From assembly GCF_013408095.1 (NCBI RefSeq), contig NZ_JACBZF010000004.1:1-64000 (forward strand): a stretch of 64,000 nt of DNA, given 5' to 3'. The translations under genes and the position numbers were made by a program. The notes beneath the pieces were generated by a model. It was not told the origin of the DNA and made no database searches. It saw nothing but the letters and a program-made list of their open reading frames with translations. This DNA comes from Novosphingobium marinum. GTDB taxonomy: Bacteria > Pseudomonadota > Alphaproteobacteria > Sphingomonadales > Sphingomonadaceae. Below are positions 50,395-61,460 of the stretch, in pieces (positions within the stretch are counted from its first letter, which is position 1; the number at the start of each line of letters is the position of its first letter).

Positions 50395-50997
50395 ATGAGC
50401 AAACCCGTCACCATCCTAGTCGATGCCGATGCCTGCCCGGTGAAGGAAGAAGTCTACCGGGTGGCCGACCGGCACGAGGCCCACGTCCGCGTGGTCAGTA
50501 ACAGTCCCTTCCGCGTGCCGGTGAGCGAGCGGGTCAGGCGCGTGGTGGTGGATGGCTATGCCGAACACATCTCGGGCGACGACCAGTCGCCCGCAAGCGC
50601 GACCGCGCCCCGGCCGGTCAGGCCGCAGCCAAGCGGGCCGGGAAGCGAAGCTGAACCGGCAGAGCCGGGACACTCCCAGCGCCCGGCGTCTGAGGGCCCG
50701 AAATACGACGCGGCGGACGACTGGATCGCGGAGCACGCCGACGAGCGCAGCGTCGTGGTGACGGGCGACATATTGCTGGCCGAACGCTGCCTGAAAGCAG
50801 GCGCGCGCGTGCTGAAACACGACGGGCGCGAATTCGACGCGGCGAGCATCGGCAGCGCGATTGCGACGCGCGCCATCATGGAAGACCTGCGCGCCGGGAT
50901 GGACGGGGTCGGAGGCGGCCCGCCGCCGTTCGGCAAGGCGGACCGGTCGCGGTTCTTGCAGGCGCTGGACCGGGTGCTGGTGGGGATGGGGAAATAG
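50395..50997 (+). CDS. YaiI/YqxD-family (DUF188) protein with inserted segment
   Basis: A 200-residue protein; the family is usually about 150. The core DADACPVKEEVYRVADRH, DDWIAEHADERSVVVTGDILLAERC and DRSRFLQALDRVL are standard (PIN-like fold, possible nuclease). Residues about 55-103 are an extra Pro/Ser/Ala/Gly-rich stretch between VVVDG and YDAADDW where other members have only a few residues. It is in frame and keeps the ORF open. Confidence 0.88.
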   Translation: MSKPVTILVDADACPVKEEVYRVADRHEAHVRVVSNSPFRVPVSERVRRVVVDGYAEHISGDDQSPASATAPRPVRPQPSGPGSEAEPAEPGHSQRPASEGPKYDAADDWIAEHADERSVVVTGDILLAERCLKAGARVLKHDGREFDAASIGSAIATRAIMEDLRAGMDGVGGGPPPFGKADRSRFLQALDRVLVGMGK

Positions 50998-51088
50998 GTA
51001 GCGTGTCGCCTAAACCCCTTAGTGTGAAATGCGGAAATAACGCCTATTCACGTTCCTGTTGGACAACAACTGAGGCAGTCGTGCTCAA

Positions 51089-52741
51089 ATGAAACGTGAC
51101 CCGAAGGCTTACACCGCCGTCATCTACTTTCACGGGATTGGAAACCCCCGACGTCATGTCTCACTCGCCCAGTTTCTGGACTACTTCGATAGGTTCGGAG
51201 AACGCCAAGGTAAGGACCAGATTGGGAAGCCACGCGACTTTACATATGGTAGTGATTTGCTTGGTGATCAGGAACCCACTCATTATGTGAGCTTTAAGAG
51301 GGTGATCGAAGTAGCCGGTAAACCTCGGGTTGCCAAAAACATAAGAATCTATGAGGCTTACTGGGCCCCGGAATCAGGCGGGCGAGCCAACGCTCTGTTC
51401 CTAGCGTTTTGGCTGATCAAGCGCCTTCTTAACCCTCTCGTTGTGCTTTTCTCACGATGGAGAGCTTTCCCCGGTCTACGACTATCGCATCTTCATAGAT
51501 TAATTGGACAGGGTATCACTCAGGCTCAAGCTCAAAGGATCGAACGGGCATATCGAGACTTCGAAAACTGGGAAAATAGATCGACTTATCGTAAGGGTTC
51601 TTTTACTGAATTTAGGGAATTTTGCTCGAAAAGAATCTCGGGCGACCTCCAAGCGATCGATAGGTGGAAATATAAATTTAGGTCTTATAACTACTCTTTA
51701 AGTTTTTACGCGTCCATAGTTACGGCTTGCAGCGTTTTTATAATTTTAATAATAGCTCGCTCATTTTCAAATTTTCTTGCTAATTTTTATGATTTTGGCT
51801 TCAGACTAAACCATCTGTACTCATTTGACGCGACTGCCTCTGCCATTGGGCTGATCTTGGGTGGATACCTTTATGCCAAAGGTGACAGCTATGTATTAGA
51901 TGTCGTTGCATGGACAGCTGACACCGAGCGTGGCGAACGCTTTCAGGCCAAAGACAGGGTCGTGAAATACGGACAGAGTTTGCTCAGAAGGGTTACCTCT
52001 GACCCGAGGTGCCAGGAATGTGTAGTGATTGGGCATAGCCTCGGGACATCTATTGCGTCCGAGGCCTTGTTGCGGGAGGGCCGCCTTGCGTTGATAACCG
52101 ACGATGCTGAGGCGAAAGCTCGTATATCAGCCCTCGCCAAGGTGAAATATGTCTTCACCGTAGGCTCGCCTGTCGACCGCATTTTTTATCTTTTCCAAAC
52201 GGACAGCTCGTTCTCGCACCGCTATAGTCGCTTAATTGAGGAACAGCGGCTGGCTGTAGATCTCCCTCCATTTGCAATACCACAATCAAAAGCGGAAGCT
52301 CGCATTGTGAATTTTTGGTCTCGCTTTGATCCAATTAGTTCGGAAATCTCCAGTCTCCGTAAAAATTCATCCGACCGTCGAGATGCGATAATCAATATCG
52401 AGGCACTGCCGCCAGCTGCGCCTTTACCAATTGGATCCCATACCAGTTTCTTTGCAGATGCGGCTGTAATGAAACCAATATATTGGGCGACAATGACCGG
52501 TCGCCTTCCTCGAGATTTTCAGTTACGTGATAAAGTCAGGAAATTGCCGCTCTTTTTTGGTCGAGGCAGTGTCGTGGCACTGCTCCTGATATTTACTGGA
52601 GCATTCTGGTCGCTCGCCACATGGACCGCCCCCGCCGTCACCGGGATCACTGCAGTGATTGGAATTGCTGTCATCGCATACCAACGCCGAGCAGCGCTCA
52701 AAAAACATTCCGATGAATTTGGAGACTTTATCCAGCGGTAA
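51089..52741 (+). CDS. membrane alpha/beta-hydrolase-like protein in AT-rich DNA
   Basis: A 550-residue protein. YFHGIGNP at about 13-20 and the nucleophile elbow GHSLG at 315-319 (Ser317), with Asp414 (RFDPIS) and His451 (GSHTSF), would form a serine-hydrolase triad. Membrane segments lie at about 204-223, 248-262, 494-510 and 516-531. The gene is conspicuously AT-rich (long A/T runs near 51.7 kb) compared with flanking DNA and ends at its own terminator, which points to acquisition. A lipase or effector-like role in conflict is speculation; no known defence family is recognised. Confidence 0.75.
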   Translation: MKRDPKAYTAVIYFHGIGNPRRHVSLAQFLDYFDRFGERQGKDQIGKPRDFTYGSDLLGDQEPTHYVSFKRVIEVAGKPRVAKNIRIYEAYWAPESGGRANALFLAFWLIKRLLNPLVVLFSRWRAFPGLRLSHLHRLIGQGITQAQAQRIERAYRDFENWENRSTYRKGSFTEFREFCSKRISGDLQAIDRWKYKFRSYNYSLSFYASIVTACSVFIILIIARSFSNFLANFYDFGFRLNHLYSFDATASAIGLILGGYLYAKGDSYVLDVVAWTADTERGERFQAKDRVVKYGQSLLRRVTSDPRCQECVVIGHSLGTSIASEALLREGRLALITDDAEAKARISALAKVKYVFTVGSPVDRIFYLFQTDSSFSHRYSRLIEEQRLAVDLPPFAIPQSKAEARIVNFWSRFDPISSEISSLRKNSSDRRDAIINIEALPPAAPLPIGSHTSFFADAAVMKPIYWATMTGRLPRDFQLRDKVRKLPLFFGRGSVVALLLIFTGAFWSLATWTAPAVTGITAVIGIAVIAYQRRAALKKHSDEFGDFIQR

Positions 52742-52855
52742 TCTTGAAATGCGTGAAGCCAGTGCCTAATGTGATCGGTAGAGCAGGATGCAGGCTCTGC
52801 CAAATATGCATCCGTTACAGGGGCCACTCCTTCGTGGGTGGTCCCGACCGATAGG

Positions 52856-52885
52856 AAGGGAGCCGCCGTCAGGTGGCTCCCTTTT
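52856..52885 (+). terminator. rho-independent terminator
   Basis: A 12-bp stem (52856-52867 with 52872-52883) around a GTCA tetraloop, with the final T run TTTT at 52882-52885. It follows the membrane hydrolase gene. A weaker hairpin at 52821-52845 precedes it. Confidence 0.8.
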
Positions 52886-53002
52886 CGATTTGAGGGCAAT
52901 TACATTTTATCGCCCTTCTCCCGATGCGCCTTACCGATTTGTGATTTGCGCGTCGCCGCGCTCCGGGGGAGCGCTCCAAACTCCCCCAACCCCGAGCGCG
53001 CC

Positions 53003-53194
53003 TTAGTCCACCTCTTCTTCGGGCAGATATAGCCGTTCGCCTTTCTCTTTGTAGCGGCGCGACATCTCTTCCATGCCTTCCTCGGCATTCCCGCGCGCTT
53101 CGGGCGGGGTCTCGCGCCTGACGCCCACGCCCGCCAGATAGCTGTCCGAGTTCTGCTCCGCTGCATAATCCCGCACCCCCTGCGTGATCATCAT
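53003..53194 (-). pseudogene. diverged duplicate of the thiC 3' end
   Basis: A 63-codon frame encoding MMITQGVRDYAAEQNSDSYL and then [11 protein letters not shown] and [10 protein letters not shown]. By eye about 44 of 62 residues match the C-terminal end of ThiC at 53667. Homology continues just upstream of the ATG (KSCR versus KFCS), out of any start, showing it derives from a longer ThiC. It contains none of the catalytic core. The ATG overlaps the stop of the upstream SnoaL-like gene by 4 nt. It may be a remnant or, less likely, a translated small protein. Confidence 0.8.
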
Positions 53195-53643
53195 CCTACA
53201 GGACTTGGCCTCGGTCCAACCCCCAGCACTGCGTCCGCCAGTTTGCCGTCCATGTACTCGCGCACCTCGACGATCTGGCCGTCCCTCAGGCGGAAGACGA
53301 AGCAGTAGTCGTTGGCATAGGTGTCGCCCTCGGTGGTGACGGCGTGCCCCCTTGCCAGCACGACGACGCGGTCGCCGTCGGCCAGCACCAGTTCGGGGAT
53401 GTTGCAGTAGGGGCCGGAAAACCGCGCGAAGAGCGGGGCGACGAGGTCGCGCTCCACCGCTTCCAGCCCGTGCGCCTCCTTCGACCAGGCGCTGGTGCCC
53501 ATCACCTTCCACGACACGTCCCCGGCGAACAGCGGCAGGAAGCGCGAGGGGTCTCCGGTGCGCAGCCCCTCGAACGCGTCGGTGAGGAGGCGGCGGTTGC
53601 GTTCGGTGTTTCCGCCAGGGTCCCTCGCGGTCTCTCCGGTCAT
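53191..53643 (-). CDS. SnoaL/NTF2-like protein
   Basis: A 150-residue protein with a cone-like NTF2 fold pattern: NRRLLTDAFEGLRTGDPSRFLPLFAGDVSWKV at the start and YCFVFRLRDGQIVEVREYMDGKLADAVLG at the end, typical of nuclear transport factor 2-like proteins such as SnoaL or ketosteroid-isomerase relatives. It lies between thiC (23 nt after its end) and the diverged thiC tail. Function unknown. Confidence 0.85.
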   Translation of the reverse strand: MTGETARDPGGNTERNRRLLTDAFEGLRTGDPSRFLPLFAGDVSWKVMGTSAWSKEAHGLEAVERDLVAPLFARFSGPYCNIPELVLADGDRVVVLARGHAVTTEGDTYANDYCFVFRLRDGQIVEVREYMDGKLADAVLGVGPRPSPVG

Positions 53644-53666
53644 CGCGCGCGCCTCCTCCCGTCCGG

Positions 53667-55708
<2,042 letters not shown>

Positions 55709-55784
55709 TTCGAATACGCAAGATAGGGCCTGCACGCCCGTCCGTCCAGTGAGTTCGCCGAAGCGCAGCCCCGGTCCGGCGCGG

Positions 55785-56183
55785 TCAGAAGCGCGGGACG
55801 GATACCGCGATCAGCGCGACGCCGATGGCGATGGCAAGGATTACCCAGACCTTCGAAAGCGGCCCGAACCGGCGCAGCCAGAAGGCGGTGTAGACGTCCG
55901 AGAAGGCGAGGATAACCAGCGCCTCGATTATCATCAGCCCGCCGACGACGCTCATTGCGCTCGACAGCCAGTCGGGCGAGGCCCACGGATTGGCAAGGTA
56001 GATCGCCGCGCCGATGAACAGTTCGAGCAGCCCGGTGATCATCTGCAGCGCAGGCGACCGGCCGATCTCGTCGAGCATCTTCTGCCAGTGGCCCGCCACC
56101 CGCAACTCGCCCACCGCCGATGCGACGGCGAAGAGCCCCAGGAACATCGCCGTCCACGCCGGCGCGAGCGAAAATTCAGGCAT
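55785..56183 (-). CDS. small polytopic membrane protein
   Basis: A 132-residue protein with four predicted transmembrane helices (about 8-28, 45-66, 77-97 and 106-126), including AWTAMFLGLFAVASAVGEL and MITGLLELFIGAAIYLA. The ATG at 56183 is used (MPEFSLAPAW). I do not recognise a family; short membrane proteins like this are common next to envelope genes. Confidence 0.75.
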   Translation of the reverse strand: MPEFSLAPAWTAMFLGLFAVASAVGELRVAGHWQKMLDEIGRSPALQMITGLLELFIGAAIYLANPWASPDWLSSAMSVVGGLMIIEALVILAFSDVYTAFWLRRFGPLSKVWVILAIAIGVALIAVSVPRF

Positions 56184-56281
56184 CCTGCATCGTCCTCCTA
56201 CCCATCCTCCGGCAGAGAATGGCAAGCCGTCGCGCGCAGGTCCAGAGGGTGCTTCGCAAGGAGGCGGGGTCGCGCGCCCGC

Positions 56282-56725
56282 TCAGGCCCTGTCGCGGGGG
56301 ATCACCGCCACGGTCAGGCGGGAGATGCAGACGAGGCGGCCCTGCCCGTCCTCGATGCGGATCGACCAGACCTGCGCCGTGCGGCCGCGCGATTCGGGGC
56401 GCGCGGTGGCGTAGACCCAGCCGTCGCGCACGCCGCGCACGTGGTTGGCGTTGATCTCCATGCCGACGGCGGCGAAGTTTTCGGGATCGACGGTGTGCGC
56501 GGCCCCGACCGAGCCCACCGTTTCGGCCAGCGCGACCGAGGCGCCGCCGTGCAGCCGCCCGTACGGCTGGTGGGTGCGGGCATCGACCGGCATGCGCGCG
56601 CGCACCCAGTCGTCACCCGCCTCGACGAACTCGATGCCGAGGTGGGCGGTCATGGTCCCTTCGCCCAGCGCGTCGAGCGCTTCCGGCGAAGGAGCCCTGC
56701 CACCCCACCAGACCGGATCGCTCAT
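56282..56725 (-). CDS. hotdog-fold acyl-CoA thioesterase
   Basis: A 147-residue PaaI/YdiI-type thioesterase. GRLHGGASVALAETVGSVGAAH is the family active-site segment (Glu in ALAETVGS). Substrate unknown. Its ATG overlaps the stop of the DUF885 gene only by 4 nt, so it is the downstream partner of that gene. Confidence 0.88.
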   Translation of the reverse strand: MSDPVWWGGRAPSPEALDALGEGTMTAHLGIEFVEAGDDWVRARMPVDARTHQPYGRLHGGASVALAETVGSVGAAHTVDPENFAAVGMEINANHVRGVRDGWVYATARPESRGRTAQVWSIRIEDGQGRLVCISRLTVAVIPRDRA

Positions 56726-58542
56726 GCCTGCTTCGACGCGATCCAGTCGTCGATCTTCTGTTCGAGAACCGGCAGCGGCAGTGCCCCGGTGCCGAGCACC
56801 TGCTCGTGGAATTCGCGGATGTCGAAATCGTCGCCGAGCGCTTCCTGCGCCTTGCCGCGCAGTTCCTGGATCTTGAGCGCGCCGACCTTGTAGGCGAGCG
56901 CCTGGCTCGGGATCGCGATGTAGCGTTCGACTTCGGCAGTGGCGTCGGTCTCGCCCATGCTCGAATTGTCGAGCATGTACTTGATCGCCTGTTCGCGGGT
57001 CCAGCCCTTGGAATGCAGGCCGGTATCGACCACGAGCCGCATGGCGCGCAGCATCTCGTCGTCGAGCGTGCCGAAGCGGCTGTAGGGATCGTCGAACAGG
57101 CCCATCGGGTAGCCGAGCGTTTCGGAATAGAGCGCCCAGCCCTCGACGAATGCGGTGTTGCCGCCGAAGCGCATGAACGCCGGCAGCGCCTCGTTTTCCT
57201 GCGCCAGGCTGATCTGGAAGTGGTGGCCCGGTGCGCCTTCGTGCAGGTAGAGCGTCACTTCGCCCGGCGTGGTGCGGCTCGGCAGGTCGTAGGCGTTGAA
57301 GTAGAACACGCCCGGCCTTTCGCCGTCGGGCGAGCCCCCCTGGTACGATCCACCGGCCTGGTGCTTCTCGCGGAACGGTTCGTAGGGACGGATCTCGAGC
57401 GCCGACTTGGGCACGGTCGAGAAGTATTGCGGGATCAGCGCATCCACTTCGCGACCGATTTCGTAATAGCGTTCGGTCAGCGCCTCGCGGCTCTCCGGCT
57501 TGAACTGCGGATCGGTGCGGATGTGGTCGAAGAATTCCTGCAGCGTGCCGTCGAAGCCGACTTCGTCCTTCACCTTCTCCATTTCGGCGGTGATGCGCTC
57601 GACTTCGGAGAGGCCGAGGTTGTGCAGGTAGTCGGGGCTGAGCGGCAGCGTCGTGGTCTGCTCGATCATCTGGCGGTAGAGCGCCTCGCCGCCCTTCATC
57701 TGCGACAGGCCCACGCTGTCGCGCGCCTTCGCGTAGTATTCGTCCTTGAGGAAGGTAAGCAGGCGCTGGTTCACCGCATAGACGTCCGCGATGCTGTCAC
57801 GGTATTCGGCGGTCAGTCGCGTCTTGTCGGCCTCGGAGAAGTCCTCCGGAAACTCTTTCACCGGACCCCAGTAGGGCGATTCCTCGAGGTCCTGCGCAGC
57901 CTGGGTCTCGAGCTGCTCGATGACGTTGCCGATCGTCAGCTTGGTTTCGAGAACGCCGCTGTCCATGCCCTCGCGGAACTTGGCGATCGAACGGTCGATC
58001 AGCTTCACGTAGTCTTCGTGGCGGCTGAGATTGTTCTCGTAATCCTCGACCGTCTTGAAGGGCGCCGCGCCCGAACCGCTGGCGAAGCTGGGGTAGTAGG
58101 TGTGGAAGCCGAAGAAGTGGTTGATCGGCCGCACTTCGGTGAGGGCGAGTATATCCGGCGTGTAGTTCGAGAGTTCCTCGCGCATGTTATAGGCGAAGAC
58201 GTCGTAGGCCAGCTTGTCGGTGTAGCTGAGCTTCGCCTTGTCGATCTCCTGCAGCGCGTCGAGGTTTGCCTGCGCCTGCGCGCGGCTGGCGTCGTTGTAC
58301 TCGTCGGTCAGGTAGTCGCCGAGCCGGTCGGCGTAGCGCATGTCGCCGCGAAAGATGCCCGAGATCGGATTGAGCCTGAGCTGCGCCTCGTCGGCGGCTT
58401 CGAAGATCGCGAAAAGCTTGTCGTGCTCGGACTGCTCGGCGGCGGTCGCGGAATGGCCCGCCATGTGGTGGTCGGCATGGGCGACGCCCGGCACAAGCGG
58501 GAGCGCTGCCGCGCAAAGGAGCAGGCTGCGAAGACGGGTCAT
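56722..58542 (-). CDS. DUF885 family peptidase-like protein
   Basis: A 606-residue exported protein with a signal peptide (cleavage after AHA, about 23). Metal motif LHEGAPGHHFQIS at about 443-455 is the DUF885 HExxxGHH signature, and GWALYSETLG provides the downstream Glu. Family members are predicted metallopeptidases. The frame upstream to 59049 is antisense sequence. Function unproven. Confidence 0.88.
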   Translation of the reverse strand: MTRLRSLLLCAAALPLVPGVAHADHHMAGHSATAAEQSEHDKLFAIFEAADEAQLRLNPISGIFRGDMRYADRLGDYLTDEYNDASRAQAQANLDALQEIDKAKLSYTDKLAYDVFAYNMREELSNYTPDILALTEVRPINHFFGFHTYYPSFASGSGAAPFKTVEDYENNLSRHEDYVKLIDRSIAKFREGMDSGVLETKLTIGNVIEQLETQAAQDLEESPYWGPVKEFPEDFSEADKTRLTAEYRDSIADVYAVNQRLLTFLKDEYYAKARDSVGLSQMKGGEALYRQMIEQTTTLPLSPDYLHNLGLSEVERITAEMEKVKDEVGFDGTLQEFFDHIRTDPQFKPESREALTERYYEIGREVDALIPQYFSTVPKSALEIRPYEPFREKHQAGGSYQGGSPDGERPGVFYFNAYDLPSRTTPGEVTLYLHEGAPGHHFQISLAQENEALPAFMRFGGNTAFVEGWALYSETLGYPMGLFDDPYSRFGTLDDEMLRAMRLVVDTGLHSKGWTREQAIKYMLDNSSMGETDATAEVERYIAIPSQALAYKVGALKIQELRGKAQEALGDDFDIREFHEQVLGTGALPLPVLEQKIDDWIASKQA

Positions 58543-58647
58543 GCGGGAATTTCCTTCTCGTCCGAAATGCGGTGTGAGACGAGATAGGCGCGGTTTACCA
58601 TAATCGCAAGAAATGCACGGACCGACGACTATCCGTTTGTTGCGCAA

Positions 58648-59256
58648 ATGCAACGCCGCCTCCATCTGTTCGGGATGATCGCGGACCTCCTCGAAGAAAT
58701 TCGCGCCTGCCGGGCATGCGAGGCGCACCTGCCGCACGGGGTGCGCCCGATAATCCAGGCCGGGCGCGATGCGCGCGTCCTCATCGTCGGGCAGGCTCCC
58801 GGAAGCCGCGTCCACGCCAGCGGCATCTCGTGGGACGACGACAGCGGAGACCGCCTGCGCGACTGGACGGGCCTGTCGCGCAGGGATTTCTACGATCCCG
58901 AACAGGTCGCGCTGATGCCGATGGGGCTGTGCTACCCGGGCAAGGGCACGGGCGGGGACCTGCCGCCGCGTCGCGAATGCGCGCCGCTGTGGCACGATCG
59001 CCTGCTCGCCGCGATGCCCACGGTGCGGCTGACCCTGCTGGTCGGCCAATACGCGCAGAAGGCCTGGCTGCCGCCTGCCCTGCGCCCGTCGATGACTGCA
59101 ACGGTGCGGCGCTGGCGCGAGATGCCGGAGGGGCTCTTCCCGCTACCGCACCCGGCGTGGCGCAGCCGCCTGTGGATGGCGAAACACCCGTGGTTCGAAG
59201 CCGGGGTTCTGCCGGTGCTGCGCGAACGCGTATCGGCCGCGCTGCGGCGCGACTAG
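58648..59256 (+). CDS. uracil-DNA glycosylase family protein
   Basis: A 202-residue protein. CRACEAHLP near the start, then VLIVGQAPGSRVHASGISWDDDSGDRLRDWTGL carries the GQAPG active-site loop; FPLPHPAWR resembles the second conserved motif (HPS/HPA). It is one of the small UDG-superfamily proteins and may not be a true uracil glycosylase. ATG at 58675 is an alternative start. It converges with the MipA-like gene by 4 nt. Confidence 0.85.
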   Translation: MQRRLHLFGMIADLLEEIRACRACEAHLPHGVRPIIQAGRDARVLIVGQAPGSRVHASGISWDDDSGDRLRDWTGLSRRDFYDPEQVALMPMGLCYPGKGTGGDLPPRRECAPLWHDRLLAAMPTVRLTLLVGQYAQKAWLPPALRPSMTATVRRWREMPEGLFPLPHPAWRSRLWMAKHPWFEAGVLPVLRERVSAALRRD

Positions 59257-60128
59257 AAGGTGTAGCCCAGCCCCGCGCCCGCGACCCACTGGTTCGCGCT
59301 GCCCCGGACCGAGGTGTACGGCGTCTCCTTCGCATCGCCGAGCATGCGGCTGTAGCTGCCCAGCACGAAGATCGCGAAGCCGCCGTCGAGGATGTTGCCG
59401 TTGAGGTCGTATCCGCCGAACACGTTGACGCCCACGCTCTCGAACCCGCCGTCGGCCCGGTAGAGCGGCAGGCCGCTTGCCGCCGACTGTTCGGGAGAGA
59501 CGCTGAAATAGTAGTCCGCGTAGTCGTCGTCGACGTACTTCGTGCTCACCCCGATGGTGACGAGCGTCGCGCGGTTGAGCGGCGTGACATATGTGACGCC
59601 CGGCGAGACGACCATGCCGCCGTGCGCGCCGTTGACATCCCACTTGGTGTCCACCGCGAAACTCAGGCTGTCGTACTGGTGGAAGAGCCGGTCGATGGTC
59701 ACGCCCGCGCTGACGCCGAGTTCGATGGCCGCCTTGAGCTTGCCTGCCGAGCGGACCACCGGGTCCTCGATCTGGTTCTTGCGGTTCGCCGAGTAGGACG
59801 CCACCGGGCCGAGCGAGAAAGTCACCTTCGCATCGTCGGGATCGGGCACGAAGTCGAGCGCGATGCCGCCCGCGCGCGGGGTGATCTCTATACCCGCCAG
59901 CTTGCCCTGGATGAGCGGGATCGGGGTGACCACGTAATCGTCCGACCCGTCGTAGCTCGGGTTGTAGAGCACGCCCGCGCCGATGGTGATGTGATCGCCG
60001 TCGAAGATGTTTTCCTCGACCGCGCCGTCGATGGTGCCGCGCGTCTGTGCCTGCGCGGGTGCGGCAGTGACGAGCGCGGAAAACGCGGCGACGGCGGCCG
60101 CGGTGGCGAAGGAATGGGCGAAACGCAT
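59253..60128 (-). CDS. MipA/OmpV-family outer-membrane protein
   Basis: A 291-residue protein with a signal peptide (cleavage after AQA, about 28) and beta-barrel-type alternating strands ending in Phe (GYTF). VAGAGLGYTF and GLGYNPSYDGSDDY-like strands suggest MipA/OmpV (MltA-interacting) proteins. It is divergent from crtY across 132 nt. Substrate unknown. Confidence 0.85.
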   Translation of the reverse strand: MRFAHSFATAAAVAAFSALVTAAPAQAQTRGTIDGAVEENIFDGDHITIGAGVLYNPSYDGSDDYVVTPIPLIQGKLAGIEITPRAGGIALDFVPDPDDAKVTFSLGPVASYSANRKNQIEDPVVRSAGKLKAAIELGVSAGVTIDRLFHQYDSLSFAVDTKWDVNGAHGGMVVSPGVTYVTPLNRATLVTIGVSTKYVDDDYADYYFSVSPEQSAASGLPLYRADGGFESVGVNVFGGYDLNGNILDGGFAIFVLGSYSRMLGDAKETPYTSVRGSANQWVAGAGLGYTF

Positions 60129-60260
60129 GGAAATCCCCTGTCTTTCGTATTCCAACGCCGCCGCACGCCGCCGGTTGCAACGATAACGGCCCGGAGCGCC
60201 ATACCCGCTTGCAAGCGCCTTGCCGAGGTGCGGCGTTGCGGGCCGCGCCGCGAACGCCTA

Positions 60261-61460
60261 ATGCCGGAAACGATGCAGGGGCGCGACATCGATATCGCCA
60301 TTCTGGGCGGAGGCCTCGCAGGCGGGCTGATCGCGCTCGCGCTGACCGAGCGCCGGCCCGAGCTTTCGGTCGCGCTGATCGAGCGCGACGACCACCTTGG
60401 CGGCAACCACGTCTGGTCGTTCTTCCGCTCCGACGTCGGCCCTGAGGACCGCTGGCTGACCGATCCGCTGGTGGCGACGCAGTGGCCCGGCTACCTCGTC
60501 CACTTCCCCGCGCATACGCGAATCCTTTCGACGCCCTACCTCAGTATTAACGACGAATCCTTCGACGCCGCGCTGCGCGAACGGCTGCCCGAAGGCACGA
60601 TCATGTGCGGCGAGACGGTCAGGGAAGCCTGGCGCGACCGCGTGATCCTCGAAGGCGGGAGATCGATCGACGCTGGCGGCGTCATCGACGCGCGCGGCGT
60701 CACCGCGATGCCCGGCATGCGCGGCGGCTGGCAGAAGTTCGTCGGCCAGATGCTGCGCCTGTCGCGCCCGCACGGCCTGTCGCGTCCGATCCTGATGGAT
60801 GCGCGCATCACCCAGCACGGCTGCTTCCGCTTCGTCTACGTGCTGCCCTATTCGGAGCGCGACATCTTCATCGAGGATACCTACTACGCCGACACGCCCG
60901 ACATCGACATGCCGGTGATCCGCGACCGGATCGATCATTACGCCAAGAGCCGGGGGTGGAGCGTCTACGAGGTGATCCGCGAGGAAAGCGGGGCGCTGCC
61001 GGTCATCGCCGACGGCAACTTCGACACCTTCTGGCCCCACGGCGGCGACGCGCCCGCCCGCGCCGGGACCCGCGCCGCGCTGGTCCATCCGCTGACCAGC
61101 TACTCGCTTCCCGACGCGGTGCGCTTCGCGCTCAAGGTCGCGGGGATGAAGGACCTGTCGGGCGCGGCGCTTGCCGAAATGAGCTACAGGTGGTCAAAGG
61201 CGCACTGGCGGAGGGGAAGGTTCAACCGCATGCTGTCAAGGATGCTCTACGGGGCCGCCGAACCCGAGGAACGATATCGCATGCTGGAAAGGTTCTACAC
61301 CCTGCCCGAGCCGCTGATCGAGCGGTTCTACGCCGGGCGCTCGACGCGGATGGACCACGCGCGCATCCTGACGGGGCGTCCCCCGGTCTCGGTCTTCTCG
61401 GCACTGCTCAGCATCATGGGCGGCGGACGCCCGCTCGCCCGGCTGGACGGTCGGCCATGA
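60261..61460 (+). CDS. crtY: lycopene beta-cyclase
   Basis: A 399-residue flavoprotein cyclising lycopene ends. The N-terminal nucleotide motif is DIAILGGGLAGGLIALALTE; other family segments are GGNHVWSFF, VLPYSERDIFIEDTYYADTP and TGRPPVSVFSALLS. The ATG at 60261 is preferred; the apparent open frame extends upstream antisense through the MipA gene. Its stop overlaps crtI by 4 nt (ATGA). Confidence 0.94.
   Translation: MPETMQGRDIDIAILGGGLAGGLIALALTERRPELSVALIERDDHLGGNHVWSFFRSDVGPEDRWLTDPLVATQWPGYLVHFPAHTRILSTPYLSINDESFDAALRERLPEGTIMCGETVREAWRDRVILEGGRSIDAGGVIDARGVTAMPGMRGGWQKFVGQMLRLSRPHGLSRPILMDARITQHGCFRFVYVLPYSERDIFIEDTYYADTPDIDMPVIRDRIDHYAKSRGWSVYEVIREESGALPVIADGNFDTFWPHGGDAPARAGTRAALVHPLTSYSLPDAVRFALKVAGMKDLSGAALAEMSYRWSKAHWRRGRFNRMLSRMLYGAAEPEERYRMLERFYTLPEPLIERFYAGRSTRMDHARILTGRPPVSVFSALLSIMGGGRPLARLDGRP

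Noticed and set aside
58716-60240. A long plus-strand open frame continuous with crtY
   Set aside because: It runs antisense through the MipA-like gene and out of frame across the UDG-like gene; composition is Arg/Ala-rich and the crtY family begins at 60261.
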